Notes under the pieces: generated by a model | What the model saw: the letters and a program-made list of their open reading frames with translations, nothing else | Databases searched by the model: none | What the model was told of the DNA's origin: nothing | Shown: positions 37,321-50,600 of the stretch, one piece after another | Numbering within the stretch: the first letter of the stretch is position 1 | Layout of the letters: the number at the start of each line of letters is the position of its first letter | Assembly: GCA_030141605.1 (NCBI GenBank) | Contig: JAQGDQ010000358.1 | Location: forward strand, 90,001-154,000 | DNA: 64,000 bases | Origin: Tubiluchus corallicola | Taxonomy: Eukaryota > Priapulida > Priapulimorpha > Priapulimorphida > Tubiluchidae | Direction of reading: 5' to 3' | Made by a program: the position numbers and the translations under genes

Positions 37321-37600
37321 CACAGTAGCTTAAAAGGCCTACAAGAAAGTGCGCATTTAACTAAAACACAATACAACTATTAATATATTACAAATATTTC
37401 AGGCCCAGTAAAATACAGCAGCCTAAAGGCCTACAGGAAATATTTAGGCATTTAACTAAAATACAATTCGTATATTAATATATTACAGCTACTTCAAGGC
37501 CAGATAGTACAGTAGCCTAAAAGACCTACAAGGAAATATTTACTAATTTAAGTAAAACACTCATTTGGAATGTTAATATATTACGACTGTTTCAGTCCCA
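37321..37600. repeat. Three diverged tandem units of about 85-97 bp
   Basis: Units begin at about 37321, 37406 and 37503. Each holds CAGTAGC.TAAAAGGCCTACA, GGAAATATTTA, TTTAA.TAAAACA and TTAATATATTAC..., and ends in TTCAGGCC-like sequence. Divergence shows the array is older than the neighbouring perfect duplication. Confidence 0.8.
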
Positions 37601-37842
37601 GTTATCGCAGAACTTATCACTTAATGTATAACAACCACACATCTTATACAATCATAATGCCATAATGGTTTATATCTAAGTCTAAAATATAATTTTTCCT
37701 TTACATCACAAGGCAGGTGTCTAACTATCAAACTATATATTTAGGAATTTAATTAACAAGACAACATGATTATGGCAACTGTTTTGAAACCTCATTGTGG
37801 TATATAATGTAAGAGAACAGAAAGTGGTCAACTGGAGCTCAC

Positions 37843-39215
37843 CTAACAGAAGCAACAACCACCAGCCCGACCCAGAGACCATCAACTGTAATAAATAAAT
37901 TTACTTTAACATTATCTGTCTTTTTCAGTATTACATTCTTTAAACCTTGTGCTTGCTACATGAACCTTTGCTCTTCGTATAATAGTTCAATTGCAAAAAG
38001 GTCATTCAAAAAATGAACAAAAGACATAACTCTGAAAAAGTTTGTTGGTCACAGTTACGCAAAGATTTCATACTGTACTTCAGCAGTATAAGTAAAGCAC
38101 TATTTAGTAACCTGACTTCAAGCAGAAAATTCTAGCCTGGCGAATTCCCACCGTAGCACGAGCACTAGCTAGCATGAGTTGTGACCTCTCGAGGTGAGCA
38201 TCAAACTAATGAGGTCCCGAGAAAATCTTATCTCAAGTGGACTACACATTAAAACTAACTTAAAGAACATAATTTATATACAATAATATTTTGTTAACAA
38301 TAGATTCCTATTGATTAAAGTAAAAACACTCAAAACTTACATTCTGTACAACTATAACAGTGCACAGCCAATAGAAAAGGCAGTAAAATATTTATTCTAG
38401 TTAACAAATTAACTATAACAATGGTATCAAAATTATGTTTCTCGACAGCAAACAATAAAAACGAAAAAACACATCACCTAAACACAATTAAATAATTTGA
38501 GAATTTTTATCCATAACCCACCTTATTATTAATGTAACACATATTAAGCTGAAACTTGGACATAGCACTAAATGCAGTTTAAGTCATCTAAACTAAAAGT
38601 TTATATACCTAGTACAATACGATAAGTTCTCTGATCACAATAGATAGATTTATCTAACCAAGAAAATTTACAATACAAGCAGGCTAAACATTTTTAGATC
38701 CAAGATATCTGAGAGGTAGGTAAAACTTTACAGTTATATTTAATAAACAAAGTAACATAAAACTAAGCATAAATACATCAAATCTAGGTAATGCTTATGA
38801 GTAAAATTTCTACTTCCAAAATAACAAGAGCATTTGAGAATGAGAGACAAAGTCAATTGTCTATTGCCCTGCACAGACACTGCTGTGGCAATTTAAGCAT
38901 TAACAATGTGGGGAATTCAATTTGTGGCAAGATTTAACCATGGTCCATCTCACAAACAAACGTATGCAACTCTCTTTCATCAGTCAACAGTTGACACTGC
39001 AAAAGAAAAATCTCATATCACTTATCATGTATCAAAACTCAAAAGATAAAGATGAAGCCAACATCCAAGTAAAGACAATCTGTCAATTATGGTTAGTATA
39101 ACCCCACTTATATTGTTATTACCTACATAAGTTAGTTAAATAAATAATACTTATTGTTACTTACAGATAGGTGATTGAAATGCCAGAAAAGCAGCATATA
39201 GCCACAATCTAAATG
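37843..39215 (-). other. Unresolved exon-like segments of a possible membrane protein gene
   Basis: On the minus strand three segments are bounded by good splice signals: 39215-39165 (acceptor CTCTTTAG, donor GTAAGT), 38996-38954 (acceptor TTTTGCAG, donor GTGAGA) and 37885-37843 (acceptor TTATTACAG, donor GTGAGC). They join in phase as HLDCGYMLLFWHFNHLS, CQLLTDERELHTFV and FDGLWVGLVVVASV, the last being hydrophobic enough for a membrane helix. Without use of the middle donor the frame ends in a stop at 38934. No start or end exon was found and other frames are also open, so this may be chance or a non-coding transcript. Confidence 0.25.
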
Positions 39216-40370
39216 CTAAAGAGACTCAGGAAACAGTTAAAAAGTAATGATAAGATCAGAAAATATAAAGAATAAGTATACAGTAAACAATGCAAATTCT
39301 ATCAAAACAAACAACAAACATCGCATAGCAGGTGTGTGACTTCGCTTAGAACTGCATCATGTGCGCATTTGCATGCACGCAAAGGTGACTTTCAATCGTC
39401 ATTTTTTACTAATTTGTATTTAGACATATAAAAAGTGTTTGTATCTATAAATAAGGTTTAGTTAAACCACACAATAACAAAAAATGTTCCTAATCAGTTT
39501 TATTTAAATATCAGCCAAAAAATTAAAATCAGCACTAAAATATAGTAGTTAACAGTGGTACAACTCTACCATTTAGTTTACCTTTTCCAATGTCTAAGTT
39601 AACATAGTTGTCAAAAGTCAATATATTGTCAAATTTTAAGTTTGCCAAAACCACAACTCTATCTCCCTTAAAAATGAGTGATTTTCTGAACAGATCTTGT
39701 CATATTTACATAAATAAGTAACTGGAACGCAGACAAGTTACCATTCTTCAATGGTAAGTCACATTAGGACAAACAAGATTATACCAGTGATCAGACATGC
39801 CAACTGTAGACCGTTTCAGAAAAACTATATGTCTTATAATAAAAAACATCAGTTACCACTTACAAGCCACATTTTTTAACAAGACATACATTTATGTAAA
39901 GGTATGTTAATGCAGGTAATATCTCTAAGGAAAGGCTGGTTTGTCATGATGTCAAATTTCTGAAGGCGTTAATTGGATAAAGCTATATAAGTTACTACGC
40001 TAACTACGCTAACGTAAAGATAACGCTATACAAGTAACCTGCAACATGAAGTAAAAACACCCTAGTAAGCCTTTGATATATATAAATTATAACAACACAT
40101 CTTGCAATTAATTTTTTGTTGTTCATATCATGTGTTACATATGCACAATTACACCAACTTGAAGTTTTGAGAGCAAACATAAAAAAGTAAAGCAAGTGAA
40201 GATGCTATGTAATAAAATATTAGAAATTCTGATCAAAAGGAATGACTAAAATATGGAAAATAAAATAATTAACTACACTATATCAGCTAAAGCACATGCC
40301 ATTAACACTCAACTCAAATTAAAGTGCTGGCTTGCTGGCTAGTAGGCCAGTAAATAAATTATTAAAAAAT

Positions 40371-41924
40371 TCAAGCGTTAGATTCATCAAATGAAGAATA
40401 GTTTATCTCAACAGAATCACTGATAATGGCTCTAATTTCGGTACCTGGTTCATTGATACTTGCAGATGCGAAATCAATAGAAGCTATCACATCTGCGTCT
40501 GGTTCATTCTCCGCTTCTTTCATAACTTTATATGTTGGTTCACCTTTCATTTGGTATCCCACCCAAGCTGCTAGTAATGCATTAAACAATGCTACAGCGG
40601 CTAGAAGAACAAAACAAAAGCCAGCCCAAAATGTCAAAGTCTTAGGATATAGGTTGTTAATAACCAAAGTAGCTATAACTGGAGCCAAAGCTTCTAAAGA
40701 AGCCACAAATGCATACATTTTACCCTGTTCATCAGGTGAAACCAGTTTTGATAAGGCTGAACGAATTCCAGGTCCACTCATTGAAGATGGAAACATTAGT
40801 ACAATTGCTATAAATGGCATCCAGTCAGACATTGTGAATGCTAACATTGTCAAGCTCAACATACGAGCAAGGTTACTGATGATCACTAGTGTAAGGTCGG
40901 ACAACTTGAAGATAATCTTACATATCGGTAAAATTATTAGTAAACCCAAAAATAGTACCACAGCCTGAGCAGCCATGAAGTAACCATACACTGTGGATGA
41001 CCAGCCTAATGTCTTCTTCATGAACAGAAAACTAAAATCACTTGTGCCTGTCAATATCAGCATTACCATAAACATCATCAAATTCAGCAAAATTATATAA
41101 CTACGATGGTTGTATTCGCGTTTTTTAAATGTTGTTTTCAAACAGTCAATAGGATGTTCTATATTACACATCTTTTTGATACCAGTCTTTTGCATGCTGT
41201 TAACGCCACTTGTATCTGTTTCTTTTTCCTTTTCCTTTATTCTAACGGCAGCATAAAGCCCACAACAAACATACACTCCAGCTATTATCATAAACACTAC
41301 ATGAAAATCTGAGGCATCCAGAATAAGGCCTCCAGACACAGATCCTATGGTAGCACCAATACCAATCATAGATTCCACAATAGCAATACGTATGGTTCGT
41401 GATTTTATCTCCGTAATGTCTGAAAGATAGCTAAACACTGCCATGAGCATAGTGGCAAATTCTCCGCACAAACCAGATAGAAATGTTCCTATCAGTATAT
41501 AACCAATGGATGCTTCAGGATAATATGTAATTATAATAATCACAGATGTAGATAAAATATTTCCAATGCAAGGTAAAACCAAAGCGAACTTACGTCCGAA
41601 CGTATCTGTCCACGAACCCATAAAAATTGCCACAGGTATAGACGGAATTGTTCTGGCAACATTAAAATACATTATCCAATAAGAAGCTTCCGTCTGAACT
41701 ATATTGGTTAAATTTTGTGTATCATTTCGATCGTACTTATTCGGATTTACAACTATGTCACATAGTGTCTCATTATAATGAAATTCATGCAGACAGGTTT
41801 TAGTGTACACGAGTGCTTGGAATACAGGAACGTGTAAAAAAGTTGCCATCATGTACAAAAACAGAAATGGCTCTACCGTAACAAATGACAAGTAGTGAAG
41901 CAGGTCCACCATCGCAAATGCCAT
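40371..41924 (-). CDS. SLC46-type major facilitator superfamily transporter (517 aa, single coding exon)
   Basis: The first ATG in the frame is at 41924; the frame extends 13 codons further up only through non-ATG codons. The N-terminus is in family style (LSFVTVEPFLFLYMMATFLH, then QALVYTKTCL). A glycosylation-rich loop follows (YNETLCD, DTQNLTN). The MFS loop motif is GSWTDTFGRKFAL, and about 12 membrane segments are visible, with a charged central loop (RIKEKEKETDTSG). SLC46 members include the proton-coupled folate transporter and lysosomal transporters of muropeptides or drug catabolites. The substrate cannot be assigned. The acidic C-terminal tail is cytosolic. A 5'-UTR intron is likely: acceptor TTTGTTTTTCAG near 42106 and donor CAAG|GTATGT near 42764. 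The lack of coding introns contrasts with most neighbours. Confidence 0.9.
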   Translation of the reverse strand: MAFAMVDLLHYLSFVTVEPFLFLYMMATFLHVPVFQALVYTKTCLHEFHYNETLCDIVVNPNKYDRNDTQNLTNIVQTEASYWIMYFNVARTIPSIPVAIFMGSWTDTFGRKFALVLPCIGNILSTSVIIIITYYPEASIGYILIGTFLSGLCGEFATMLMAVFSYLSDITEIKSRTIRIAIVESMIGIGATIGSVSGGLILDASDFHVVFMIIAGVYVCCGLYAAVRIKEKEKETDTSGVNSMQKTGIKKMCNIEHPIDCLKTTFKKREYNHRSYIILLNLMMFMVMLILTGTSDFSFLFMKKTLGWSSTVYGYFMAAQAVVLFLGLLIILPICKIIFKLSDLTLVIISNLARMLSLTMLAFTMSDWMPFIAIVLMFPSSMSGPGIRSALSKLVSPDEQGKMYAFVASLEALAPVIATLVINNLYPKTLTFWAGFCFVLLAAVALFNALLAAWVGYQMKGEPTYKVMKEAENEPDADVIASIDFASASINEPGTEIRAIISDSVEINYSSFDESNA

Positions 41925-44900
41925 GCTTCTAAATTCAACGTTTATGTGGACTTGAGCAAACAATGACTAGAGGTGGACTCTATTTGTTAGCAAAGTACTT
42001 TGAGGATTTCCTCAAATGGCAGCTGCATAATGGCTTCACAAATCATAACCATGTGTTTAATGCAGTAACAAGCTTTGTAAGACTAAACTGTCCACTTTGA
42101 ATTTGCTGAAAAACAAATATGAATAAATATATCAATTAATTAGGTAATGCACAGACTGGACGGCTACATCCCATATTACAATTGGAAGTTTAAATAGCCA
42201 AACTACTTAGAAATGATAAATAAAGGTGCAAGTATTGCTTCTATATGTATATTGAAACAGTATAAAAGTTCAATGCTACACACTGCTACTTCCAACAGTC
42301 ATTTACACTAATACACAAATATTTGAATAAGTTTTAATTAATTTACATCTACTGTGTATAAAATTATGCTCATTGTCCCTTAAATTTACAGTAGGTAATA
42401 ATAATAATTGATACCCTTATCGTACATGATTAACTCAAGTGACGATGATTTATGCAGTGCAACCCACTACTGCCGAAATTTCCTGTTTACAGTTCTTTGG
42501 TAACAAATACTTAATACCATTGCACTTAAAGATAACAACAAAATTGCCAACTTTGACCACATATAATTCCACTCCCACAGCATAACACAACACCACACCC
42601 ATAATACAATACAATCTCACAGCATAATATGAAAATTATCCTAAATGCTTAGGATAATAGTTGCTTATAACAGATGCAAAATTTATGATAAGTTTTAATA
42701 TGAATTTAGCAACACATTGCTAGTATAGGTAGAAACAAGACATCAAATGTTTTTAAACATACCTTGAGTATTTTTTTCTTTTCCCAACCATTAATAAGTG
42801 TTTGTGCAATCTGTACTAGCAGTTTGTGTACAGGTTTTTTATAACTCTGCAGCAGGTAGCACTAATTGCCAAAACACACTCACTGCAAACTACCAAACCA
42901 GTCAATCCTGCTTCAAGGTCATTAAAAACAGGAGCTCAGCCTGTAATATGTTATGCAAACAATGCCTGGGCATCAATCACTGATAAATCATAACTGTAAA
43001 TATAGACTTTGTAGTTTCTTAGGTTAAATGCGCAGACAATTTGATGTCAAAGTTCACGTACATAATTTAATGTGTAAAAACATACTATACTTAAAGCTTT
43101 GATTCTTTTGACTAAAGCCCTAGAATCTAAGTAGCTCCATCAAAACCTGACAACAACAAAATAAAATAAAGCAAAATTCTCAAATAAAAAAGAAAATTTA
43201 CAAACTAGCTAAGTTTTACATTTGTCTTCGATAGTAAAGGGTATTTCTTTCTCAAAGAGGTGTAGAATTTTCTACACTTTTGAAACTATGGTGTGATCAC
43301 ATAAATCGAGAAGACTTGAATATGGAAAAAACACATTATTAAAAACTATTTAGGTATACATACAATTACAGCAACAGAGGAAACTAAAGAGAAACATGAC
43401 ATAGCTGCTGAACCAATCAAACTTGCAAAACTGATTAAAATGTCAGAAAGGATTTATGAAGAATTTGCACAAAGAAATTAATAACAAAAAATTAACCTAA
43501 AATTTATAAGAAACATATATCTTACTTGCTGCTATGATAAACAAAACTGCTAAACCGCTAGTCCAAAAAGCATTTTAAAGCATGTTCAAACTCCTCATGA
43601 AGAAAGTATTGGTATATCTAGTAGTACATGTAGCAAAAATTAACTACCCGAATCTGAATGTTAAACTACCAATAAATAAATGCTACCAGTGCAGTAATGA
43701 ATGTAGCGAAACACAAACAAAAATTACTTAGAAATTTAAATGTTGTAAGTAAGCAATTAAACTCAGTTAGAAAACACGGATTATGTAAATAGTAAAATTA
43801 CAAAATATGACTAAGGAAAATTAAGTAGACAAATAATTGGTCACTGCATATACAAAAAAATTAAGCTGTAGTTAATGCTTACTTCAGTACTTAAGCTTAT
43901 ATTCCTACCTCAATTATGCAAGTATGAGCAACATACTGTAAAAAAAATTATGGAATCTCAAAAAGAGAAATTAAAAAAAGATAAAAGATAAAAAATTTCT
44001 AGTTTTTTTTATTATCCACAGGTTGTACAGCTGCAGGTTTTTTGGCATCCTGCAAGCCAACCTCAGTTAATTAATTACACAAGCACATTAGGAAATCCAT
44101 CAAGGAAAATACCAGTTCATAATAAACCTATTAATTCTCAAATATGCTTTGCATTGCTGGCCTTTCAATTTCTATTAATTATTGATGCTTTAGTTAACGT
44201 AACTGGTGCCTAATAAAGCTGTTTTTCTTGGAAATTTGTTTTGCATAGTATGCCTCTCAATAAGCATGAATTATTGTTGTTCAATTCAATGTAACTGGTG
44301 TCTAGTTTCCAGTGAAACAGCATGTCTGACTCTGACTGTTTGCAGTAAACCAGTATCTTTCATTTTAATATTAGTTATTACAATTTTCAAAGACATATGA
44401 TCTAATAAAAACGATTTTTACTATTTTGTAGCCCTTACATGCACTTGAGCAGATCACCTGCAAGACTTTGTGGATATACTACATTATTCTCCAATTTTGC
44501 TATATCTGCACAATTTCTATTCATTCAGCTTTTTGTGTTCACTTGTTGATGCATGGACATACAGGCTAATGATTATTTAAACTAGGATACTACAATTATT
44601 GTCTAATTATCAATTTCTTTCATTAGCCTGCTCACAGAATGAGTAGCCAGGCTTAAGGGTGGCTGAACCAACCACAATGACAGCCCAAGCATTGGAGAAC
44701 AGTTGTAACCCTAACCCACGATAAGAAATTTGTATGGACGACAAGACTGTGACAACCTACGTTACTGGCAAAAACAAGAAAAAAACTGGTGCTCGACAGT
44801 TAAACAGAGATCCATTATACAGGTGTTACTTCGTTGCTCATGGTAGGGACTTGAAAGAGGAATGACAAATTGGCAAGGTGACGCAGCAGAAAAAGTTAAG

Positions 44901-45655
44901 TTCGTTGTTATCCGGAGACAATGAAAAGTGTGTTAAAAAATTTCTCTACCAGGTCATGAAATTGAGAAAATTTATAGTATACTATTTAATGCCACTTACT
45001 GTGACTTAGATCAACAGAGATGTGCACACTTATAGCCAAGCGATACCCATTTTGGCAGTCTACCCCATAATAAGAGTTAGAGGCATTGAACCTGAACATA
45101 GTAACAGAAATCTAAACATTAACATGCATAATTATTAACTAATAATAATTATTATTAACTAACAAACCGTCAAATCGCTCCATAATCCAAACGGCACGCC
45201 AAATGTAGAAATGCTATTTTTGGCAATAAAGTTATCCTTTACAGCACTCACCTCCTTATGTAACTGTGATTTTAGTATCAGTATGCCATACTTAACATTT
45301 GTCTATGAAAATAACTTTGCACACAGCCTACTATGATTTTTTTTCGGTTTATGTAGTATTTAACGTGTATTGCTTTGCCAATGTACATTGTATGTATTTG
45401 TGCAAATAAAACTGAATTGAATTGAATTTCTGCGTGTGCAGTGCTATAATACAGCTCTGAAACTTCGTCTGGTCAAATTGACAGCAAGTGAATGAGAGAA
45501 ATCTGAAATCTTTCAAGCAAGTGTCTTAAAAATCTTATTGATCTTAGCAAATGAATACTATTTTAGGGATTAATAACTGAATTAGGCATATGGCTACTAA
45601 AACATAAAATAAACTATAAGAAACTGATGTTTTATAGGAGTTTACTGATTACTAA
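41925..45655. other. Intergenic/5'-UTR region upstream of the SLC46-like gene
   Basis: It holds the probable non-coding first exon of the transporter (ending near 42765 on the minus strand). Otherwise it is AT-rich without supported coding exons. The stretch about 45350-45426 ends in TTTGTGCAAATAAAACTGAA followed by TTGAA repeats, a tail typical of old retroposon 3' ends. Confidence 0.4.
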
Positions 45656-46260
45656 ACCAAAGAGATTATCATCACTGCATCAGAGGTACTAGAAGTGCAA
45701 ATAAAATGCACATGAGTAGTCGTGGTACAATGAAGTAGTTGAGGCTGCAAGAACTAACATAGCTGCTGATAAGGAAAAGGTGAAGATGATGAAGAAGTTT
45801 GAATGGAAAAACAAATAAAGAGTAAGACAGGAAGCTTTGTGAAGAATGAATGTGCAGAAAAATGCAAGAACAGTACTAAATTAAGATTTCTAAAACACAC
45901 TGAATGAAAACGACAAAGTTACATAGACACACATGGAAGCCAGAAGAGGCTAAAAATATATTAAAAATAAGGCTGAATATGATAAAAGTTAAAGGAAACT
46001 ACAAGTATGAGTTCATGCTAGTACCAATTATTAGGCCCAGTGTGTAAGGAAGAAGATGATACTACAGAACATTTGCTTAAATTTAGCAGATAAGGAGAAT
46101 GGAAGAAAAAAATGAAAACAGATATATTATTCAAAAGCGAAAATGCGTGATTGTTAGAATTAAGTCAGAAATCTAGTGAATGAATTTTATGGAATATACA
46201 GGATAAAGACAAATAAACACATTAAAGTGGGAAAATACAAAATATCGCTTTTGGTCGGTT
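45656..46260 (+). mobile_element. Decayed non-LTR retrotransposon C-terminal fragment
   Basis: Translation shows WYNEVVEAARTNIAADKEKV near 45730. Farther on, near 46030, comes PVCKEEDDTTEHLLK, the cysteine/histidine motif (CxxC...TxEHLLxC) found at the C-terminus of several LINE families. Many stops and frameshifts; the last Cys position reads Phe. This family differs from the 18 kb element. Confidence 0.5.
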
Positions 46261-47617
46261 TTGTTTTCTTTATTTGAACGGGCTGTAAATGGGATTCAGT
46301 TTGAAACTGCAGGTTATTGGTAACTGTTATTAATTTATGATCGTCCTTAATTATGGGTATTTATTTCTTTTGTTGTATTTACAGAACAGCCAGCATAATT
46401 ATGGCCCATTTATACATAATGGGAAACTGAGTGATTTCCCACTGTTAATTGGTCTATGTTATCTTTCAAATGGCACCATTTATACATAATGTGAGAAACC
46501 GTGTGGCCAAATAATCGACCTCGCAGACTGCTCTCTGAGCAATTTTTTTACAGTAACCACACAGTTTTCTCGTAAGCAACCAATAAGAAGTGGGCTTTGT
46601 TAATACTTGATCAGCAAAGGTGCTGCATTACCAGAAACAAAGAGATCAGTGTTAAACACATGTTTATGAAGTGCACACTGCCCAATTGCTGATAAAACTG
46701 AAACAGTAATTAGAAGTGCAAGAGAATCCAATAGTACATTATGAAAGCCTAACTGAGTGCAAAGATAGCACAAGAAACAACTTTTTACTAAACAATATTT
46801 CTGTTTATCTATGCTAAGATTCGTTCACGAGAAATCGAGTGGGAATCCGCCCTATATAGTTTAGGAAATTTCGATTTCCTTATGATGGTGTATAATAAAA
46901 ACGGCTATAATTTCGAATTTCACTAACCTTTGCAGCCTTTTTATCTGCAAATAATTAGTCAGTTTGTGGCAGCCAACCCTAAATCATCAACAGATAAGTG
47001 TGTTTAGACCTATAGTACATTTAAAATTGACTGTCATTCTCATCGACCACACGCTCCTTTAACGATGACAAACTCGATGCTGACAGTGATCTGAAGGGAC
47101 TATAGGAAATAGGAAAACCTGTATTGCCTGTCTCAGTCATCTGCTATTCAATGCAGTATTTCTAAAATCTTCTGCATTCACTCTAGCAATGCATGCGCAG
47201 AAACAGATTACTAGACTCGAGCAAATGGTATGGCGAACGATGCTCAGTATATGTACAATACAAAAAACTGCATTTGATCCATGGCAAAAACACTAAAACA
47301 CTCTTAGAGGAAATACATCACTTCTGAAGTGTAGCTTTATTCTTTCTGCCCACATGTAGCATTAAAATGTACAGTTTACTTTCCAACTTAAATTCACAAA
47401 TGCTTATTATACTTTGCCAAACAAATCACTCATGGAATTCACGACAGCGGCAATGGCATGCAAAAACTAAATTAATTTTACACGTATACAGAACTCTGTA
47501 CTTATAGTACTGCATTCTACGAACTTCTAAGATGGTCGTAGGAAATTCCCGAAACAGTTTAGTTTTACAGATAACGGACAAAAATAGCATTGAATCTGAA
47601 ACTGAATAAAACGAACA

Positions 47618-50600
47618 ATGGCGACTGCAATGTATTTGGAGCATTATTTAGACAGTTAGTATAATTAAGTAAAATCAAGTCGGCTTTTTGTGACTGAAAT
47701 AATTTAATGAATAGAATAAATAGGGTGATAATGTAGTTCAAGCCACTAATCCTCAGTTTAAGTCACGATTAGATCGCTATTGGCTACACAATTCGGAATA
47801 AATTGTTGATGGTAGACTTAGTTGCAGTAGGATATATTGCGCGGCACGGTCAAGATTAGATTTTTTTAGCTAAAATGAGTGGGGGTGCTGCTTCAGAAAA
47901 TTTTTAGCTATTGTTTTAATACTGTGTAAAACGTAACAAACATGTAATCTTAATTGTAGTAGTAGTTATATTTGAAGATCAGGTCATGAATGGCCTCTTA
48001 TTAACTGCAACTTTCACATGGAGAGACAACTGTGAAAAATTAAGCTGTTGTAGTTCACTTACAGCCACAGAACTTATTTCTTGGGGATGCAAGGCGTCCA
48101 TTATTAAATCATTTATGTCTTAAGCACACATGCTTATTTCACACTTTATCATATCCAAGAATATGACATTACACAGTAAGCACGTGACAGTTGTTACTGT
48201 GATAGAGACAGTACTTTTCTACCTAGCAACAGACGCTAACATACGTGTGTTATCTCAGACATGTGCGCGTGGCCGCATTGCTTGGGCTGTGAAGTAAATT
48301 CTGCTCTCCTCACGTACTCTGGTCCTGCACAAGTATAAAAAAGAACAAGAGAAAAAGACTTGTTATACAGTATGCGCCGCTTAATAGACTCACTTTGGGA
48401 CCGAAATGTTTTGACCCAGTTAACCGACTGAACCTATTAACCGATGGGTGTAGTATTACTGGTATAGAAGTATGATCGATGCGCTGCAAAAGTCTATAAT
48501 GAATTTTAGAAAAGAAGTAATGCTTAAATTCCTTATTGCAGCTGAAAATTAAAAAATATATTTTAAAATATTAATTTATATAAGTGAATTAGCAATAAAT
48601 TAAAAAGTATACTTTTCTAAACCACACAAGTCTGTTTATTTGCAAAAATTACAAGAATTCCTTCAAAGTCGGCTGCTTCATTTTATCACAAAGAAGCTGG
48701 CTCACTAACATGCAAAATTTCATCTCTGATGCCCACAACATTAGCATATACCGAAAAATTTGTACTACAACTTGCACAAGATTGCACACCATGAAGAAAA
48801 GCATAATATCTTTATCGTACTTTGAAGTTCGGATGGACCACTTTTCAGCCACATATTGATAAAACACAGTAAATTTAATTTTGTCTGAATTTCTGACCAG
48901 CAGTGAAATAATTGTAGAAATGGGCAGTTTGGGCACCAAAAAAGAATTCTAAAGGTGAAATGATTTAAAATCTACATTTATGAGCTGTACCTTAAAGAAG
49001 CACCAAATCTGGCTATATGGCTGACTTTACGAAAAAACTGATTTCACAACTTTTCCTGGCATGATTAAATGCAAAAAGTTATTTCTTTCCTTCATAAAAC
49101 TATTCAAAAAGGTTAAAATTATTTTTAAACAGAATTTACCCTGCTGAGCTAATTCTATTCAAATTTTCAATTATGTTGTGAGTCTGTTTGAATGTTGGCC
49201 ATAATTTAAAAGGCAGCCTCAAAGTCATTGTGCTGTGAGAAGTCAAAGAAGCATTTAGTTTTGTATGTATATTGTCTTTGTAGTAAAGTGAAAACTTGAT
49301 GGGAAGTTTAGCTACCAAATTTTGGTGTAGTCATTATAGATAATGAATTTTGTTCAACCTCAGAACCACCATTGAAAGAACCGTCAATAAAACTTAGTGT
49401 GGCCAACAATGACATATGTAGTGGCCACCAATTAGATCTGCTTTTGAACTTTAGTTGAAAACGGCCAGCTCTGGCAATACGGCCAACTTTGGTAAAACTG
49501 AAATCACAACAGCTTATTCCATGTCAAATATATAAATAAAATTATTTTTTATTTATATTATTTTTACCAGGAAGCCTACACTTCCAATTTTTTTCGATCA
49601 TTTGTGATATCCTGTAAAAACTAAGGAAAGTCTTTCTGGGTATGCAGTTTGATAATTTATTTTTATTTAGCTTATTTTTTATGTGCCACTTTTCCAAATA
49701 TTTTCTTTGTTGCAGGTTTAGAAAGTTTACCCAATGAATTGAACAGAAACTTTACACTTATGAGGGACTTGGACCAGAGAGCTCAAGGTAGTTACGTGTT
49801 TCTTATTTTATATTTATTATAATCACTATAGCCATGTTTTGCTGAAAATGAGTAACTAATATACGTCTGTTATTGCAATGGGAAACCAGCGATATTGTCT
49901 TTTTCATAATACCTACCTTAGGGAAGGACCAGGTGAAGGAACTAAGAGTGACTTGGCTTTAAGTCTTTTCAACCCTCATCGTCTGCTTATGTTCCAAAAT
50001 ATTATGAAATGGTGCTAAAATTATGAGTTTAACTTGTTTCTTAGATGCTCTTCGGGAAGTCGACAAACGTGCTGATGAATACCTTGGCAATGTACGCAAC
50101 ATGTCTCCAGAGAAGCGCAAAGATGCGTTAGAGAAAATCAATAAGCTATTTGGGAAGAGTCGAGAGTACTGCGATGATAAAGTTTCTCTAGCAATGCAGA
50201 CGTACGAAATGGTAAAAACATTTTTTATGAACATGTTGGAAAACACAACTTCAAAACACCATAAAGTTTTTTTGTGGATACTGTATAATGAAAAAGCCTG
50301 TTCTTTAGTTTTAATTTTTTTTTAGTTAACTTTAACAGTATATCAATTGGTGTTTTGTTACCATGTAAACATGTCGCATTTCTTCTCACAGTTTTTCCAA
50401 TTTTATTTTTAGCAATGTTTAATTGATGTCTTGACATAAGTTTTCAAATAACCAGGTTAAGTTAATTGTGCCTTCTGACTTTTGTAGGTGGACAAGCACA
50501 TTAGAAAACTGGATGCTGATTTAGCGAGATTTGAAGCCGATCTAAAAGAGAAGTCTCTTAGCACACATTCCGATTCTGATGCCCCCAAAAGTAAGTCATT

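Noticed and set aside
40426-40968. 180-codon + strand open frame
   Set aside because: It is antisense to the well-supported transporter ORF, whose protein has clear MFS structure.
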